Source: Candidatus Zixiibacteriota bacterium
Lineage (GTDB): Bacteria > Zixibacteria > MSB-5A5 > GN15 > FEB-12
Assembly (NCBI GenBank): GCA_022571845.1
Contig: JACZXB010000001.1
Coordinates: 62,001-126,000, forward strand
Reading direction: 5' to 3'
DNA: 64,000 nt
Position numbers and translations under genes: made by a program. The notes under the pieces were generated by a model. That model saw only the letters and a program-made list of their open reading frames with translations. It made no database searches and had not been told where the DNA came from. How positions within the stretch are numbered: the stretch's first letter is position 1; the number at the start of each line of letters is the position of its first letter. Below, piece after piece: positions 61,924-64,000 of this stretch.

Positions 61924-62035
61924 ACTACCTGCGGCAGACACAAATCTCTTGCCTCTAACTTACCGGCAAACTAACTTGGCCTTTCTCGAGACTATCAGCA
62001 ATGCGAAAACGGCTACTGAAAGGATATAAGTAAGC

Positions 62036-63988
62036 ATGTTTGATTCCTGGCGCGGATTCAGTGAAGAAAAGCTCTCAGATGAATGGCACCGGAAACTAAC
62101 AGAATTGGGACGCATTGCGCGTGGTCATATTCTCAAAATGACGACGTTAGCGGCTTCAGGACACCCCGGCGGTTCAATTTCTTCGATAGAAATTTACTTA
62201 ATGCTTTACTTTATGTCACGCGTAGACCCCAAACAACCACACAGAGATGACCGCGATCGCATTCTGATTTCTCACGGCCATACTTCGCCGGGTGCATATT
62301 CGGCTCTGGCAGCAGCCGGATTTTTCCCAATTGAGCCTCTGCTGCACGGCTTCAGACAGGCAGGCTCACCATATGAAGGGCATGTGGAACGTTCAGTTCC
62401 GGGCATCGAATGGGATACCGGAAATCTGGGGCAGGGGTTTTCTGCTGGAATTGGAAAAGCTCTTTATTCAAAATTATCCGGCCAAAATTTCCATACTTTT
62501 GTATTCATGAGCGACGGTGAACAGCAGAAAGGGCAGGTCTCAGAAGGCCGCCGCTTTGTGGCCAAATTCAAACTGCCGCGCTTGACTGTAATAATAGACA
62601 AAAACCGACTTCAAATATCCGGCGCTACTGCAGATATAATGCCTCAGGATATTGCTGCAGAGTGGCAATCAAATGGCTGGGAAGTTATGGAAATCGATGG
62701 CCATGACCTAGGCCAAATCTATGACGCCCTTAGAAAAGGCTATAGCAGTAGTGGTAAACCTCTGGTCATTATCGCCAAGACGATTATGGGTCAGGGGATT
62801 TCGTTTATGGAAAACGAAGAATGCTACCACGGTGCAGCTCTCAAGCCGGACCAGCTAAGCGCTGCCTTAAAAGAACTAAATATTGATGACTCAGATATGG
62901 AAGAGCTAAAGCAGAAACGCCAAAGTGGCCCGCCGCCAGATTTCCCGCCGCCGCCATCTTTATTTCCTGAAGTTAACCCGGGAGAAACTATCACCTATGC
63001 CGCTGATAAAAAGATGGATAACCGTTCAGCTTTCGGAAATGCGCTTTTGTCTGTCGGTGAGGCAAACCTTGGCCAAAAGAATTTTCCAATGGCTGTCTTT
63101 GACTGCGATTTGTCGGTCTCTGTTAAGACTAAAGTGTTTGGTGAATCATTCCCGGACAATTTTTTCCAGTGCGGCGTTTCCGAGCATAACACAGCAGCTA
63201 TGGCCGGCTCACTGTCTGCCGAAAAAGCTTTATCTGTCTGGGCAGATTTTGCCGTTTTCGCTGTTGATGAATGCTACAACCAGGCCAGGTTAAGCGACAT
63301 CAATCATGCCAATATTAAAATGTTCTGTACTCATACGGGAGTAAATGTTGGTGAAGATGGCAAGACCCACCAGTGCATCGATTACTTTGCGCTGCTTAAT
63401 TCTACCATTGGCTGGAAAGTCTTTACACCGGCCGACCCCAACCAGACTGACAGAATCGTGCGCTATGTGCTGACTCATCCCGGCAATCACGCCGTGCTTA
63501 TGGGGCGCGCTGTCAATCCCATCATTACAGACGAATCTGGCCAGCCGTTCTTTGGTGACAATTATAATTATGAATATGGTCGGATGGACAAAATCCGCAC
63601 AGGAGAAAATCTGGCGCTTGTCGCAGCCGGCAACATGCTTGGGATTGCGTTTAAGAACTATCAGCTGTTGGAGTCAGAGAATATAAATATTTCGCTGTTT
63701 AATATTTCTGATTGGTCTGATCTGCATCCTGATGATATCAAGACAATTGCCTCTTATCCGCGGGTAATTGTACTCGAAGACCACAATATCAAGACAGGAC
63801 TGGGAAACGCTATTTCTTCGGCAATTTTTGATCTCGGACTTTCTACTAAGCTGACCAAAATCGGTGTCTCTGACTATGCTTCGTCGGGCAAGACGGACGA
63901 ACTTTATAAACTATTGGGAATGGATTCTGAGTCTGTGGCCACCACTGTGCGCACATTATTGAAAGCTGACGGTATAGCCGCCAACTGA
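62036..63988 (+). CDS. tkt: Transketolase
   Basis: Thiamine-diphosphate enzyme of the pentose phosphate pathway that also makes erythrose-4-phosphate, a substrate for the DAHP synthases encoded in this window. Single chain of 650 residues. The N-terminal PP domain has SGHPGGSISSIEIYLMLYFM, ISHGHTSPGAYSAL and the ThDP/Mg stretch MSDGEQQKGQVSEG with IIDKNRLQISG. The central Pyr domain has the catalytic Glu in FFQCGVSEHNTAAMAG and THTGVNVGEDGKTHQ, and the C-terminal domain has VIVLEDHNIKTGLGNAIS. The usual Pyr-domain form is retained. AAAGGATATAAGTAAGC precedes the ATG. It could be a member of a transketolase-like subfamily with different sugars. Confidence 0.93.
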   Translation: MFDSWRGFSEEKLSDEWHRKLTELGRIARGHILKMTTLAASGHPGGSISSIEIYLMLYFMSRVDPKQPHRDDRDRILISHGHTSPGAYSALAAAGFFPIEPLLHGFRQAGSPYEGHVERSVPGIEWDTGNLGQGFSAGIGKALYSKLSGQNFHTFVFMSDGEQQKGQVSEGRRFVAKFKLPRLTVIIDKNRLQISGATADIMPQDIAAEWQSNGWEVMEIDGHDLGQIYDALRKGYSSSGKPLVIIAKTIMGQGISFMENEECYHGAALKPDQLSAALKELNIDDSDMEELKQKRQSGPPPDFPPPPSLFPEVNPGETITYAADKKMDNRSAFGNALLSVGEANLGQKNFPMAVFDCDLSVSVKTKVFGESFPDNFFQCGVSEHNTAAMAGSLSAEKALSVWADFAVFAVDECYNQARLSDINHANIKMFCTHTGVNVGEDGKTHQCIDYFALLNSTIGWKVFTPADPNQTDRIVRYVLTHPGNHAVLMGRAVNPIITDESGQPFFGDNYNYEYGRMDKIRTGENLALVAAGNMLGIAFKNYQLLESENINISLFNISDWSDLHPDDIKTIASYPRVIVLEDHNIKTGLGNAISSAIFDLGLSTKLTKIGVSDYASSGKTDELYKLLGMDSESVATTVRTLLKADGIAAN

Positions 63989-64000
63989 AAAAATATCAAA

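Overview
The window (about 46% G+C by eye) reads as one contiguous piece of a Gram-negative (diderm) bacterial chromosome. Envelope genes (LptD-like, LolA-like, BamD, OmpA-type lipoprotein, several lipoproteins) show an outer membrane. The C-terminal secretion tail on the subtilisin-like protease (NHPNPFNPSTNI ... SGVYFYRL) and the beta-helix and PKD secreted proteins are typical of FCB-group candidate phyla; a Zixibacteria-like lineage is my best guess, but this is inference from gene style, not from a marker gene search.

Layout. 1-3.6 kb (minus): partial OmpA lipoprotein, then a sugar ABC importer without its ATPase. 3.7-10.3 kb (plus): a four-gene membrane cluster built around a DUF6754-type protein, a Na+/H+ antiporter, Cu/Zn superoxide dismutase, an arginase-family enzyme and a short broken secreted gene. 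10.4-13.4 kb: a secreted S8 protease with three PKD repeats. 13.5-22.6 kb (mostly minus): DUF2182/DUF1326 and a His-rich metal-transporter-like protein; an ECF sigma/anti-sigma/secreted-protein operon; a fused inositol-phosphate cytidylyltransferase/DIPP synthase with an inositol monophosphatase-like partner and an MscS channel; and a deiodinase-like thioredoxin-fold gene whose active-site codon is an in-frame TGA. Two 5'-half copies of tRNA-Leu(UAA) flank the sigma-factor operon, upstream of the intact tRNA-Leu and tRNA-Thr genes at 22.7-22.9 kb.

23.5-42.9 kb is a roughly 19 kb aromatic amino acid superoperon on the plus strand: aminotransferase, a leader peptide with an attenuator, a DapF-like protein, trpE-G-D, an MFS transporter, trpC-F-B-A, chorismate mutase, DAHP synthase, argS, tyrA, a second DAHP synthase, aroA, aroE, aroK, aroB, aroQ. 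Many genes overlap by 1-30 bases. The leader peptide (24726-24785) begins MKFYWYSWW, with three Trp, two Tyr and one Phe codon in its first nine, followed by mutually exclusive antiterminator and terminator hairpins. It therefore looks like a classical ribosome-mediated attenuator controlling a pathway that feeds all three aromatic amino acids. Chorismate synthase (aroC) and prephenate dehydratase (pheA) are not in the window.

42.9-64 kb (plus) is mostly housekeeping: an M3-like peptidase homologue without the zinc motif, a MATE exporter, an FAH-family protein, an AlaX-type editing protein, LptD-like, HU, FtsK, LolA-like, RimO, lytic transglycosylase, BamD, NadD, PolA, a beta-helix lipoprotein and transketolase. 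No CRISPR array, transposase, integrase or rRNA was seen.

The strongest items for a second look are the aromatic attenuator, the probable selenoprotein with its adjacent hairpin, the DapF-like protein lacking both catalytic cysteines, and the tRNA-Leu fragments with shared structured flanks.
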